Assembly (NCBI GenBank): GCA_033032865.1
Contig: JAWHQI010000001.1
Span: 2,936,001 to 3,000,000, forward strand
Length of the DNA: 64,000 nt
Origin: Dactylorhiza incarnata
Taxonomy: Eukaryota > Streptophyta > Magnoliopsida > Asparagales > Orchidaceae
Reading direction: 5' to 3'
Numbering within the stretch: the stretch's first letter is position 1; each line of letters starts with the position of its first letter. The position numbers were made by a program, and so were the translations under genes. The notes under the pieces are model-generated. The model did not search any database. It saw only the letters and a list, made by a program, of their open reading frames with translations, and was not told the origin of the DNA. Of the stretch, positions 34,505 through 45,570 are shown piece by piece.

Positions 34505-36262
34505 ATATTATAAAGTTTTGAATAAGTCGTGCTGGGATGACAATAACCCCAGTAGTTATCTTAATTTTTCCTGCATTTTCATTTCTTTTCTAATTTTATT
34601 TAGTTAATTGCACTTTATTTCAGTTTTCTATTTTCTTTTGTTTTTGCGGAGCTGACCCCTGCAGGTATCCTTCTTCTGGATGCCGGATGTTGTAGCTTCA
34701 TTTTAGCTTACACGCCAATCTTCTGGTATGCTCATTTCTGAGCATTGGATACTCTCTTCCCCTAGCTCTTTTCTGAATTTCATAGATATATATTGTGTGT
34801 ATTATCTAGTTTAAGTCTGGGGGAGAGTAGTTCTGTGTGCCCACGCACGTGCACTATTGCATTTGCATACTAGGAGTATTTTAATTTCAATTATTTAGTT
34901 ATGTACAATTGCATTGCACACCACTACACCCGCTCGAGCGTGCACTTAGCTGTTGGCACGTCTTGAGCCGAACTCATCTCTTTTCGTGTGATTTGGAAAA
35001 TCACTGTGCTGGCTTAGGATTATGAGGCGGAGTAAAATGTTGACTCCGGTAGTGCTCCTAGTCGAGTGCTCATGTCTCGTTAAGAAAATCGTGTAGATTC
35101 AATTTCTTTTTATGCTTTTAGTTTATAATTTTTTTTCTATTAGCGTAAATATTATTTACTCTACTCAATTGGTGAATCCGGTGTGAATCAAACGGTAGCA
35201 TATGAATGTGTGTAGATGCTCGTTAGCCTCGTATTGCCCGAATCGGGAGAAAGGATTATCTTTCTCGGTGGCTAGAACTTGCCCCAAGCGATTCTTGAAG
35301 CATGGGTATACGGTTAGTCAATTGCGTGACTGTGATATAGGCCATCATTTTGGCCCGGTTGAGCCTTTGTGCCTACTCCTATCGCTTTATCCTCGTTAGC
35401 CTAGTTGTGCCTACCCTTTCTTTGATTCAGCCCCACTGTTGTCTCACCAAAGCCTAAATGCCAATCCTAGTCGCACACCCAAATTTGAGCTCTAGTATAT
35501 TACTTTCATGATTGGGTTGTTGATGTAGTGTTATGTTTGTGAAAATGTGGATATGCATCATTGTTTAGATTGCTGAAAATATGTGAAAAGAAAAAGAAAA
35601 TAAGAAAAAGAAGAGAAGTGAGAAGAAAAGAAGAAGATATGAGCTTTATTGAAAAAAAATCTGTGTATGAATGTATGTTTGGGAGTAGGCGGTGCACACA
35701 CCCATGTAGTCAAATCCAAGTCTGGGGGTGTGGTGTACCCGTGTATTTGTGTGGTGAATGAGGAGAATTTCTGCACTAGCTCATTTGGGTTTTTGTGTTT
35801 TAAGCCTTCATGTTTATATTTGTTTATCCTCACCTAAACCCAAGCCTCATCTAAAACCTTAAGTCCTTTTGATTCACGCATTTGAGTCAAACCAGTGCCG
35901 TGGAGAGAGTGCGAACGGGCAAGCTTATGGTCACCGACATTGATGGATTTCAATGGAGGTTGTCTCGAGCCCCGATCTTTAGCAATGCTCGCCTCAGCGT
36001 TCAGTTTACTTTCTTCCTATGTACGACCTTATGATTCACCGTGATTCACTTTTTGAGTAAATGTAATATATAAATACGCCCCTAGAAAAGTATAAACTAA
36101 TATGTACAATTAGAAATTTTGTCTACTGTATTTCTACGCGCATGAGCATGCGACTTCGCATGATACTCCGCTTTACAATTTCTATGCCAGCTATGTATTT
36201 TTTTCTCAGCCGCTTGAGGAATTTGTTTGCTCGGGACGCGCAAACAGGTAAGTCTGGGGGTG
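34505..36262 (+). other. Element C non-coding interior and polypurine tract
   Basis: No coding signal. It contains three copies of AAGTCTGGGGG: 34813-34823, 35718-35728 and 36250-36260. The last lies two bases before the 3' LTR and is the working polypurine tract; the earlier ones look like duplicated 3' ends. A purine-rich AAAAGAAAAAG stretch lies at 35580-35640. Frames 35506-35837 are low-complexity. Confidence 0.8.
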
Positions 36263-37878
36263 TGATGAGTCCCAAATATATACACATTTATGGACTCATC
36301 TGGGCCGATTTTCTAGTCTATGCACTGCACTTTAGCCCTGTTTTAGCTCATATTTGTTATTCCATGCTATGTGCACTTCTAGGCCCATTTTGGTGTAATT
36401 TCTTGTTTATCTTCATTATTAGTTTTCATGCATGGTTAAGTGTCACTTTCAGTGGTTAGATTAGTGTTGTATGCTGGAGCAGGAGTCGTGCAGGTGTTCC
36501 CGGTACAAATCTGTACAGGAACACTGCGCACGATTACTGGTTCTATTGCGCACGACCACCGGTCATGCGCCACTGATCGTATGCACTTACCCCCTGAATT
36601 CTGAGTTCTGTCTTCCTTATCGCACGACCACTTATGATAGCGCGCACGACCACTGGTCGTGCGCCACTGGTCGTGCGAACATTATATTTTATAATTTTCT
36701 TCCCTTTCAGGCTCCGTCCAGGCAGGCGCACGACCATAGGATGATAGTGCGCACGACCACTGGTCGTGCGCCAACGATCGTGCGCACTGTTTATTCCAGC
36801 GGCTATAAATTGCCCTGCTCGCGATTTAGGTCGGAACCCCCGCATTCTTCCGCCTGAGACCGCCGTTTTCTCGTTCCAGAGCTCCGACTTCGCCCCTCCA
36901 TCGCCGCCCACCATCTGGAGGTGCTCCGGGCTTGTTCCTCACGCCAACCTTGAGCTGGAGTTTCCTCTCGGCCTCCTCCTTCATCCTAAAGCTAAAAGAG
37001 GAGATCTAGCCGCCATCTCCATCAAGCAAGAGGAAGTTAGCAACCTCTACCGGATCGTGACACGAAGAAGACGGGCTCATTGGAGAGTAGTGACAGCTCT
37101 CTCTACCCCGGACGTAGTTGCGGACCGAGCTAGGACGCGGATTGACAACCCGGTGCTTCCTACCGTGAATCCACAACGAGCCTTCGGATTCGGTCGATTT
37201 CTTGCCTTATTCTTCTCTTATTGATGTATATGTAGTTAGATCCATTATTATGATGAAGTTGCACTCAAACTTGTTTGTATTTTTATATATTTCATGTCTA
37301 TGTGAAATGCTTGTTGTTTGAGTTGCTTTAGGTGCGCCACCATTCCATCCTCCATCCCGCCGTCACGTTCGGTGCCGCACTAGCAATTGCTAGTGGCGTG
37401 CTTGTCGAAGAGGTGCTTGCGACCCTCATTCCGTTAGCCTACTCGTCCATCCGCCTATCGAAGCGTGGCATCGCGTCCCGTGTATTCCATCCCGCCTAAC
37501 GAAGCAGCGCGCTCAAGGCCTGCATAGTTCGATCCGTTTGCCTACTCGTCCATCCGCCATTACGAAGTAGCGCGTTCAAGGCCTACGTAGTCTTCCATCC
37601 CGCCGAGCGAAGCTTTGCATAGCGGCATTGCATAGGAGTAGTTATAGTATTTTCTCTTTATTGTTCACAATCCAAAACCCCCGTTTCCGCATCCATCCGA
37701 CTATAGGACTTCGATCTCAAGTCCTTCCTCAATAGTCAACTCCACCTTACTGTGTTCCTTTGAGATTCGATACTCGGGGATTACTCCTCGTTTTATATTA
37801 CTTGAACGATCGGTACACTGCCGTTTTCTGTCGCAGTCGAGCTACCGCCTATAGCGGTGTGTGAGATTCGCGCCATCA
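36263..37878 (+). repeat. Element C 3' LTR
   Basis: 1616 bp, TGATGAGTCC to GCGCCATCA, with TATA box TATAAAT at 36804-36810 and the same palindromes, some altered (CACCGGTCATGCG for CACTGGTCGTGCG at about 36555). Confidence 0.95.
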
Positions 37879-38414
37879 TGTACCTACGAGGGGACCTTTC
37901 GGCCGGTGCGAGCCGCCTGAGTCCTCATTGGCGAGAAGGCTAAAGTTCGGTACCAGGATGGTCGCGTCCAGGCATTTAGGGGAAGGAGTTCGCTGACCCT
38001 GTTGCCCCGGGCTCGCAGGGGGCGGAGCTGAAGAAGAAAAATAAAGAGGTAAGAAACATCATCGGGTAACACGATTTAAGTAAAATTGGCGAGATCAAGT
38101 AATGTACCGTCAGGATTCTCGCCAACGGTATTCGCATTGTTGGTCTTAATGACCTACAGAGGCGAAGCTTAGAAATAGTAATCGAGTATTCTCGCGTGAC
38201 GGGTAATCCTTACCTTGTCGACGGATTTGTCGCTAGGGGAAGACTCCAGGTCGACAGTATCGTCTCCCAGTCGGCGAGCGACCTTCGCCTTCTTCGTTTT
38301 CAGCACAGGAGAGGGGGACGGGCGACTCATCCACACCGGGGGCTTCATCATCATCGACACCTCGCGAGCCTTGGAAGCCTTCAGGCGGGCCTCCATTTCT
38401 TTGGAGAGAGGCAT
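37879..38414 (-). pseudogene. Element B antisense gene 1, 5' exons
   Basis: Exon 1 starts ATG 38414 and encodes MPLSKEMEARLKASKARE, then a basic and acidic stretch ending SPSDKSVDK, followed by donor GTAAGG at 38213. A short exon 2 (about 38158-38111) encodes VIKTNNANTVGENPDG between a GTAG acceptor and GTACAT. Exon 3, after TTTTCTTCTTCAG (about 38029), encodes APPPASPGQQGQRTPSP and onward to KGPLVGT, where element C interrupts; the gene resumes at 31434. The N-terminal Lys-rich region suggests a DNA- or RNA-binding or nuclear protein, but no family is recognised. ATG lies 71 bp downstream of a TATA box. Confidence 0.6.
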
Positions 38415-38484
38415 CGGAGGACAGATACAGTGAGGAGAAGAATAAGGGGAGAAGAAAGTGAAGACACCCTTCAGCTCGAGTGGT

Positions 38485-38491
38485 ATTTATA
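38485..38491 (-). promoter_or_regulatory. TATA box for antisense gene 1
   Basis: The minus strand reads TAGGCTATAAATACCACTCG, 71 bp before ATG 38414, followed by a CT-rich leader. The position and context fit a dedicated antisense promoter just inside the 3' LTR of element B. Confidence 0.7.
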
Positions 38492-38589
38492 GCCTAACGG
38501 TGGGGCCCACAGAAAGATTCCCGACAAGACAGCTATCGCCAAGCGAATACCCAGGGTTGGATGATTCTTTGCGAGCTTAGGACAACCTC

Positions 38590-38606
38590 GCAAAGAGCGG
38601 GGATTG
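38590..38606 (+). other. Element B polypurine tract
   Basis: GCAAAGAGCGGGGATTG directly precedes the 3' LTR start TGTACAACCC (38607). Confidence 0.75.
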
Positions 38607-39275
38607 TGTACAACCCGGGGTATTCGCCAGGCTGATAGGAGGGTGAGATAGGAGGGCGAGATGAGTACTCGCCGAGTACCCGCGAGACGACCTATTCTCG
38701 GCAACATGGAGGTTTGCGAGGTTGGATCCCAGCATGCGGCCTCCAAGAGAGGGACTCGCGGACCAGCGAGCGAGGCACGCGAGAGGACAACGAGAGCTCT
38801 CGCGAGTACTGTCCTCGCAGGCCCTTTGTCCCTAGGCCCATTAAGGAAATTATCCTTTTACCCTCGTGTCCTGCCAATAGCCCCTCCGAACAGCGGAGAT
38901 TGGCTATCAGCAGACCAAATTTGGGGTGCGTATAGTAAAATCGAGAGGCGGATTCCTGCTATTTGCAGGCCAGATCAGAAAGTCTATAAATAGGATCCAA
39001 AGGGAACCTTTGGAGAGGACTTCTTCTTTTTGGATCCTCTCTCTCCTCAGGCCTTCCTTGAGCTCTCCAAGGTGCCCAGGCTTCAGCTTTTGGCTTGGGA
39101 GGGGAAGCGCTCCAAAGATCTTCTGGGTGTGTGGTGGGTCCTCCTAGCTAAGCCTAAGGATCAGTGTCCAACTCCGAGACTCCGGTCTGTTCTCTCGCGA
39201 GATTAGTACGTGACAGTCGCCCCCCAACCCGTTGGGGGCCCCGAACTCCACCGAGACCATTTATTGGTTTCAACA
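38607..39275 (+). repeat. Element B 3' LTR
   Basis: 669 bp, same length as the 5' LTR and differing at about 14 positions; TATA box TATAAAT at 38985-38991. The GTGAT target duplication follows at 39276-39280. Confidence 0.95.
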
Positions 39276-39280
39276 GTGAT

Positions 39281-42098
39281 CTAACAACCTCAAATCCTAA
39301 TTTCATAAATTCTCTAGGGAATCTTAAATCTTAGTCTCTATTTAAAATAGAAGATGTGCAAATAGTGATTTATACATCGATTGTCAACTAATGATCTCCA
39401 TAATTTCCGATAAGTTCACTGTAACATAATAATGGTCTGAAAACCTCAAAACTTAATTTTCACACTTTTCCAAGGAGTATTTAATCATAATTTCTAATTT
39501 AAACAAATAGGGTGCAAATAGTGATTTACACTGCAAGTACCATCTACAGGTCACAATAAATTCTGACATATTTACAGTAGTTCAATATTGGCCTAAAAAC
39601 TTCAGTGCCCAAGTTTCATAATTTTACAAAGGATATTTATCCCCATTTACCAATTAATATTATTGTTGTGCCAATAAGGGTTTACACTACAAGTGCTTTG
39701 TTAAGGCTTTAATAAATCCTGGGAAAATTACTATAGCTCAATATTGGTCTAAAAGCACCAGGTCCTAAGTCTCATATTAATCCAAGGTGTATTTATCCTT
39801 AATTATCATTTATTACATTCTTGCTAAATGCACCCCAATTTTTCCTACACCCTTAAGTCCAAAACTTCAACTTGAAGTTCAGAGAAATCCACTAATGCAC
39901 ATGAGTTGAATTCTTAACTAGAGGTGGTTGATATCATATCTGAGGCATGGACAAATCTTCAAAGCATTTGCCTAAGCCAAAATCACTAAACACATCAGAT
40001 ACATTTTTATACATGTCTCACTAAAAGTGGCCTAAGAGGAGCTACTCTTGACCAAGTGACATGAAATCAGTGGCATTTTAAAGGTGACTTCAAGATATAC
40101 AATTGTTATGTTGGTCACTTCCTTCAGAAATGATCCTAACCTAAGTAAAATCAACATGCAAGTTCTGTACAAAATATTTAACTTAGCAAAATACAATTTT
40201 ACACATATCACGTCATTCACTACTTTTGATGATCTTGCATGTGAGATCTATTCACATGCACTAATCCAAATTTCCCAAAAATTTTGCCAGAGACATTGCA
40301 TGAGTAGGTCTACTATCCACCAAGGTTTTGTGAAGATTTGACCTTGTATAACCCTAGATTTAGGTGTCACATAGAAAAGTAAAATTTCCCAAAAACCTTA
40401 GGACATTTTTGTCCTAAAAATCTGAGATTTCTACTGAACATGCCTCTATGTGTATCTCAACCATGCCCAAATTTTCAGGCCTTGGTGAGGTCCCAATCAA
40501 TGGGAATTAACAAAACTGTGGCAAGTTCCTTGTTCGGACCAGTCTCACTAAAACCAACCTACAAGGGGCTATACGTCACCAAATAACATGATTTCAATTC
40601 CTATATAAAGTAGACTCAGAGATCTACAAGTTTTGTCTCTGGGCTTTTTTTGATTTTTGGCCTCTAAGGGCTTCAAATTTAGCTTACAATGTCGGGTAAA
40701 TAAGTGTGACATTTAATTAAATCAATGTATTAATATAAATTGGGCTGCGAATAAGGATATCACGTGAAATCAACGGCCCAGATTTCATCTTCCTCGATCA
40801 TCCTACGGCCCGAATTTCTCCCACCTGGGCCATCTTCTCCGGCAATTTCCCGGCGACCTCCTGCCCACCACCGCCTCCACCACCTCCGTTGAGGTGGTGG
40901 CTAACGCCAGGCGGCGACACGGCCGCCGGAGGCGACTCCTCCGGCTATCTCGAGCGGAAGAGAAAGCTCGGGATTTCTCCCTCGAGCTCACATGGTATCG
41001 GGCTCAATTGAGCCCGATAGAGCTTGACAGAGGGAGAGGGGGAGAAACCGTGCCTGAAGCAGAGCTTGACGGCGCGTGTTGTGGCTGTGCGGCATGGTGG
41101 TGGCGAGATCCGGCGATCCTCCTCGAAATCTCTTTTCGGCGGCTTAAGGCTCGCTCCATATGGCTGGTTCGACTCCTTGTGAGGTAGGGAAGGTGATGAA
41201 AAGGTCGGCTTGGGTTGGGAGGAGGTGTATATATGGTTTTACCATATGGGGGTTTGGTCAAGTGGTTTTTGGAGGCTAGCTCTTGATGGAGGTGGCTGCA
41301 TTCAATGGGGGAGGAGTTCCTATGCATGGGGAAGAGCTGTTGGCAGCCATTGGGAAGAGAAGGAAGGTGCCCAGTGGCAACCTTCCCGTGAATTCCTCCT
41401 CTTTCTCCTCCAAATAGGTGGAATTACCCCATTTCCCTCCATAACTTCCTCTCATTCAAAATCTGAGGGGTGTGGGCTGTCTTTTGCCTCATGGCTGCTG
41501 GATGGGCCTTGGAATTTGGCTTTAATCCATGGCAATTTGGTTTGAATCCAATTTAAGCCCAATTTAGGCTTACTTGACCCTAAGTTGACTTTTGGGTTAA
41601 CTTGGTCAATTGGGTGTGTTGACTGTTCCAAGATGTTGATATTGAGTCCAATAACACCTCCCAATGTTGATTGGGTCTTGATGATGCCCCAATTGGGCTA
41701 ATTTAACCAATATGTGTGTTTTGGACCAAAATTGGGGAAAAGTTGACTTTGGTCAATTTGGTCAAATTGATGATCTCTTGATGGGGCTTTTGATTCAATT
41801 AGGTCCCCCATGATGTTCTAAGACTAGGGGTGAAGTCAATTTGATGTTTTGGGGGTGAATTGAGTCTATTGGGGAAGGATTGGCTTATGTTGACCTAAGT
41901 TTGACTTTGGTCCACTTGGCTAAATTGGTTGACCAATTGATGAGACTCTTGGTCAATTATGTCTCCTATAGTGGATCACGTGTGATTTCACTCAACTCAG
42001 TGCATCCCAAAGTCACCACCATGCTCAAACTCACCTAACTCACCACTTGTCTCACCCTAATTGAAGTTAAGGGGTCTAGAAGTTCTGAGGATGTTACA
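39281..42098 (-). repeat. Element A 5' LTR, outer piece
   Basis: Continues the LTR interrupted at 20955: CTAACAACCTCAAATCC here matches 14818 onward. It carries the GC-rich block (40780-41000), with a deletion relative to the other copy near 40870 and another near 41015, and the second W-box-like cluster (41565-41970). It ends GATGTTACA at 42098. Confidence 0.9.
41565..41970. promoter_or_regulatory. W-box-like TTGAC/GTCAA cluster, second LTR copy
   Basis: The counterpart of 17140-17535 keeps nearly all motifs, for example AGTTGACTTTGGTCAATTTG, despite changes elsewhere. Confidence 0.5.
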
Positions 42099-42103
42099 CC
42101 TCC
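42099..42103 (+). repeat. Target-site duplication of element A (CCTCC), right copy
   Basis: Partner of 12905-12909. Confidence 0.9.
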
Positions 42104-42617
42104 TCCACGATAACACCAACTTCTCCAAACCCAAAAACACTCAACAAGTGAATTAGTCCCCTTCGAACTACCATGCAAACAATTGTTAGTTGGTTCGCTT
42201 CTTTGCGTTGACAAAATACCAAGATCTAAAATATCTTTATTGTATGCAGTAGACCACTTCTTCCTGACGTTATATAAATCTCCCAACCATTTGTTACCCT
42301 GCAGATTTCCTGTCGTTACCATCTCATTCCAGCATCTTTCAAACTCAGCCTCACTATCACACTTCGCTCATGCATTTGTAGAATAATGCCCGAACATTTT
42401 TGTTTTGGTTAAACAAAGGAACTTTTGAAGGAGCTTTCTTTGATATGTTCCATTGACATAGACGATGGCGACTCCTAGTGAATACCCGCTCAATTGCTGA
42501 GGTCATGGCTTGATCTTGATCCGTGAAACTGGTAAGTGGTTGTTTACCACCAACAAATTTAAGAAATGTTTCAAATACCCAACAAAATGAATCTGTTGTT
42601 TCATCAACAATGAAAGC

Positions 42618-42618
<1 letters not shown>

Positions 42619-42648
<30 letters not shown>

Positions 42649-42658
42649 ACAAAAACAT
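42619..42658. repeat. C40 homopolymer inside the transposase core
   Basis: Forty consecutive C between GAAAGCA and ACAAAAACATTC. In the minus-strand protein it replaces a one- or two-residue glycine spot with a long glycine run. Confidence 0.95.
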
Positions 42659-43427
42659 TCTGCCAATGATTGTTCACGGCGATGAAAGGCGCACATGCCA
42701 AGTTATATTTATTAAGTTTGTATGTCGTATCAAAAATAATAACGCCGTCATAACTATCATAATCTATTCTGCTATTTCCATACATCTAAAAAAAGCTGGC
42801 GAGCCTTTCCAGTTCGTCTTTTCTCACATCATAGGAGAATATATTATCGTCCAATTGTCTCTCCTGAAGTATCCTTAGCAAACTAGAGAAGTCACCACTA
42901 TTGATTAGAGCTCTTCTTTCTCGTTGAACAAAATTTAAGGCATCGGTCTTACAAAATCCAATATTTTCAGCACCACCAGCTTCATCTGAAAGGAAGTTGT
43001 AAGCATCCACTGCTCTTATTCTGGCGCATATCATATTCTTCATTAGACTACCTTGCATCTGAGATATTTTGCGGTTGGACCTCAATAAGTACATCTCTTT
43101 CTCCATTGCGAGTGGATGATTGTGCTCCTCGACGAACCTCGTGGCTTTCCAATTCTTGTCATCTACATCTGAATGAAAAAAAATGCAAGCAAGACATTCG
43201 GTACGCGTTTCTAATTTGTGGTACTTCTTCGGTGACACCTTTGTATCCTTCCAACCTGCTTTCGCACAACTATATTCTCGTGCTTTAATAATTCTTGTGT
43301 GCGCCCAATACATTATGTGTTGTTTCCGAATAACGAATCTTTTAGTTTGAGCATAATTACAATACATAGCGTAAGACTCATCCTCCGAATGGACAATAGG
43401 GAAAACAACTGAGCTCTTTTGCACCTA

Positions 43428-43898
43428 AAGGAATAAAGGAAAATATTAAAGTCTGAATACAGTCTTACTTTACATGAATAATAAAGTAAATAAAAATACA
43501 GTTAAAATACAGTTAAATACAGTTAGAGTTATAAATAAAAATACACACTCAATACATGTTCAGTAATACCTACGCACAACAAACATGAATTAATTAAGAT
43601 TCAATTAACTAAGCAGAGCATTGGAAATCACAAATAATGATTAGAAACAAAAGACTAAAAGAAGGAATACAGTCGTAGTTTATATTGATAATAAAGTAAA
43701 TGTACTGTTAAAATTGTATTACGATATACAGTCAAAATACAATTGAATACAGTTTGAGTAATAATAAAAATACACACTTAATACAGTTCAATACTACCTA
43801 CAAACTACAAACATGAATAATGATTGACTAAGTAGAACATTGGAAATCACAACAAATGAGACTAATTTAAGGAATAAAGTCTTACTTACATTAATAAT
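43428..43898. repeat. About 220-bp tandem repeat in intron 1 of the FAR1-like gene
   Basis: Two full units (about 43428-43655 and 43656-43870) share TAATAAAGTAAAT, AATACAGTT, ATACACACT(C/T)AATACA and CATTGGAAATCACAA. A third unit starts at 43871, is split by the CACTA element at 43898, and resumes at 55752 to about 55930. Confidence 0.8.
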
Positions 43899-43933
43899 CA
43901 CTACAACAAAATACACTTTTAGTAAGGACTAAA

Positions 43934-44345
43934 ATCATTACAAAAGGTAACTAATACTGTTACACAAAGTTGTTGTAACAAAATTTTTTTTATGTGACGA
44001 CTGTTACCTGAAGCTCGATGTTAATAGTTCTCGTAACAAATTTTTGTTTGTCGTTACAAATAATTTATTCGTGACAAACATTACTTCCTCACAATAAGAT
44101 GAGTTATAGTAAATAATATTTCGTTACAAATGTTTGACTTCTTTCCCACTAAAGAAATTATATTTATATATCAAATATATGAATATTTCGTTATAAATGT
44201 TTGATTTCTTCCTCACTAAAAAATTATATTTATATAGCAAATATATTGAAATTAATTTATGAGTACAAATAATTATAATAAACATTACTCCGTTATAATA
44301 AGTTGCCAATAATATTTCGTTACAATTATTATATACCTTCCTTAC
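43934..44345. repeat. Left subterminal repeats of the CACTA element
   Basis: Repeated CGTTACAAAT, GTAACAAA and TTACAAATGTTTGA(C/T)TTC. An approximately 100-bp segment is tandemly duplicated (44120-44190 and 44195-44290). In En/Spm such repeats bind the TNPA-type protein; that role here is inference. Confidence 0.75.
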
Positions 44346-45334
44346 CAAAAAATTTTATTTATATTTTTAAATTTTCAATTTCTAATTTAGATGGGTACGC
44401 ATGATTTTATTATAAATATGAATTATTATTTAAAGTACAATATAGTTTTATATTATGTAATAATATTTTATATTTATTCATAATTTGCAATTAAAATATT
44501 TAAAAATAGAAATCATTATAGGTTTAAGAAACTAATATACTTTTCATATACATAATTTGAATAAAGTACGGCAAGGAAAAAAATATGCCAAATTAATAAA
44601 AAGAAAACACATTACAAATATTAAATTTGACATACATGTAGCTAGATAGAGTACACGTGTCATCTCATCTATAACAAAACAACATTACATAAGAACAATA
44701 AGATCAAGATGTTTTACAAAACACAGCAACTTCTACACTTTCTGACTAATTCATCTTCTTCCTCACTTTTCGTTCCAAGCTCCAACTACCTAAAAATAAA
44801 AGAGAGCAATTATTAAAGGGGGCAGCAACACTTTAAAGGGGGGCAAAAGGTAATATAAAGAGAATTCATGGGTGTGATGTGAAAATGTGTAAGCTTTACA
44901 AGACATAAAGGTTTAAAACTAATACTTAGATGAAATTTAATACATAAATAGTTCATTTGATCAGTACAATACATAGGCATTGAATAAGATAGCTGAATAA
45001 GTAGTTGAAGAACCCTAAACATGCAAGTTCATTAGAGTAATTCAATGATAGATGTAGTTGCAGCAAACTACATGAAGCAAATCAACCCTAAACTATCATT
45101 GTTCTCTCCTGAGCTATATTACCCCATGAAGGTCTGATGAAATAGTAGTTACTCCTTTTCCGTTACTCATTCAATCTTCTGCCAGTTCACAACACAACAC
45201 ACTCACTGCACAGAAAATAACACACACTTCACAACACAGCACTCAACGCAGCTGCACACACATCACTCACTGTTGCACACACAACACAACTGCACACAAC
45301 ACTCAGCACAACTTCACACACAACACTCACACCA
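44346..45334. other. AT-rich CACTA interior, no gene
   Basis: No supported coding sequence. An (ACACAACAC)n-like CA-rich stretch lies at 45185-45330. Confidence 0.6.
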
Positions 45335-45570
45335 AAGAGTTTGCTGCAGCTGCAGCAAACCCGCTACTGCAGTTTGCTGCAGCTGCAGCAAACCCGCAAA
45401 CCCGCAGCTGCAGTTTGCTGCATCTGCAGTAAACCCACAGCTGCGGTTTGCCGCAGCTATAGCAAACCCGTTTGATGTAGCTGCAACAAACCCGTTTGTT
45501 GCAGCTGCAGCAAACCCGCAGTTGCGGTTTGCTGCAGCTACAGTTTGCTGCAGCTGCAGCAAACCCGCTG
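45335..45570. repeat. Palindromic CTGCAG minisatellite, array 1
   Basis: Degenerate copies of TTTGCTGCAGCTGCAGCAAA joined by CCCGC(A/T)G. Each copy is close to a perfect palindrome. The Gln/Leu/Ala-rich frames on both strands are artefacts. Confidence 0.9.

Larger units (their letters stand above)
31435..37878 (+). mobile_element. Element C: non-autonomous LTR retrotransposon with a zinc-knuckle ORF
   Basis: A 6.4-kb element inserted in antisense gene 1 of element B: 5' LTR 31435-33051, primer site, one ORF (33266-34504), 1.7 kb non-coding, polypurine tract, 3' LTR 36263-37878, exact TGTAC duplications. There is no protease, reverse transcriptase or integrase, so mobility required another element's enzymes. 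LTRs differ at about 38 positions by eye plus small indels. LTR length, the AAGTCTGGGGG tract and the Asp-tRNA-like primer site are reminiscent of Gypsy non-chromovirus groups, but lineage cannot be assigned without pol. Confidence 0.95.
20956..39275 (+). mobile_element. Element B: Ty3/Gypsy retrotransposon of the Tat lineage with two antisense genes
   Basis: An 18.3-kb element with 669-bp LTRs, exact 5-bp target duplications and a full internal order: gag, protease, reverse transcriptase, RNase H, a second archaeal-type RNase H, integrase, a 98-bp tandem array, two antisense spliced ORFs, polypurine tract, 3' LTR. Dual RNase H, an array after pol and extra antisense ORFs are known features of the Tat group (Retand, Grande and relatives). 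The two LTRs have equal length and differ at about 14 positions by eye. Element C (31435-37878) is inserted in the antisense region. Several stops and frameshifts in gag-pol mean this copy is not autonomous. Confidence 0.95.
12910..42098 (-). mobile_element. LTR element A: LARD-like, Tekay/Del-type ends, 4.8-kb LTRs
   Basis: The element lies between perfect CCTCC duplications and has TGTAA...TTACA termini. On the minus strand the LTR starts TGTAACATCC. The left LTR is 12910-17668; the right LTR is 18960-42098 interrupted by element B (4.8 kb once B and its target duplication are removed). Orientation comes from the right LTR's inner edge, where the minus strand reads TGGTATCA directly inside the LTR, matching the start of an initiator-Met tRNA primer site. 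At the other inner edge the minus strand reads AATTTCGGGGATGAAATT, the sequence usually found before the 3' LTR in Del/Tekay chromoviruses. The internal part is only 1.3 kb with no gag or pol, so the element needed proteins in trans. It disrupts the MULE transposase exon. Confidence 0.9.
42099..43424 (-). pseudogene. FAR1/FHY3-type MULE transposase, DNA-binding and catalytic core
   Basis: Exon 2 of the transposase gene. It starts at 43424 after acceptor CTTTAG with VQKSSVVFPIVHSEDES, phase 0 to exon 1 (55973-55938). The FAR1 DNA-binding domain spans 43400-43090 with Cys in RTECLACI and the ending FVEEHNHPLA. The MULE transposase core follows: SRIDYDSYDGVIIFDTTYK, DQDQAMTSAIERVF and HRLCQWNI, then KWLGDLYNVRKKWSTAYNKD and STQRSEPTNN. 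Damage: an in-frame TAG at 42788-42786 where relatives have Trp (FFW); a frameshift near 42355 (SEV then CDSEAEFERCW); a C40 run (42619-42658) read as polyglycine in VFVGGG...AFIVDET; and element A inserted at 42099. The protein would cut and join MULE ends; this copy cannot make it. Confidence 0.9.

Noticed and set aside
11860..43424. FAR1-like fragments as a functional host FAR1 gene
   Set aside because: They are in a TIR-bounded element, interrupted by a 29-kb insertion, and contain a stop and frameshifts in the transposase core.
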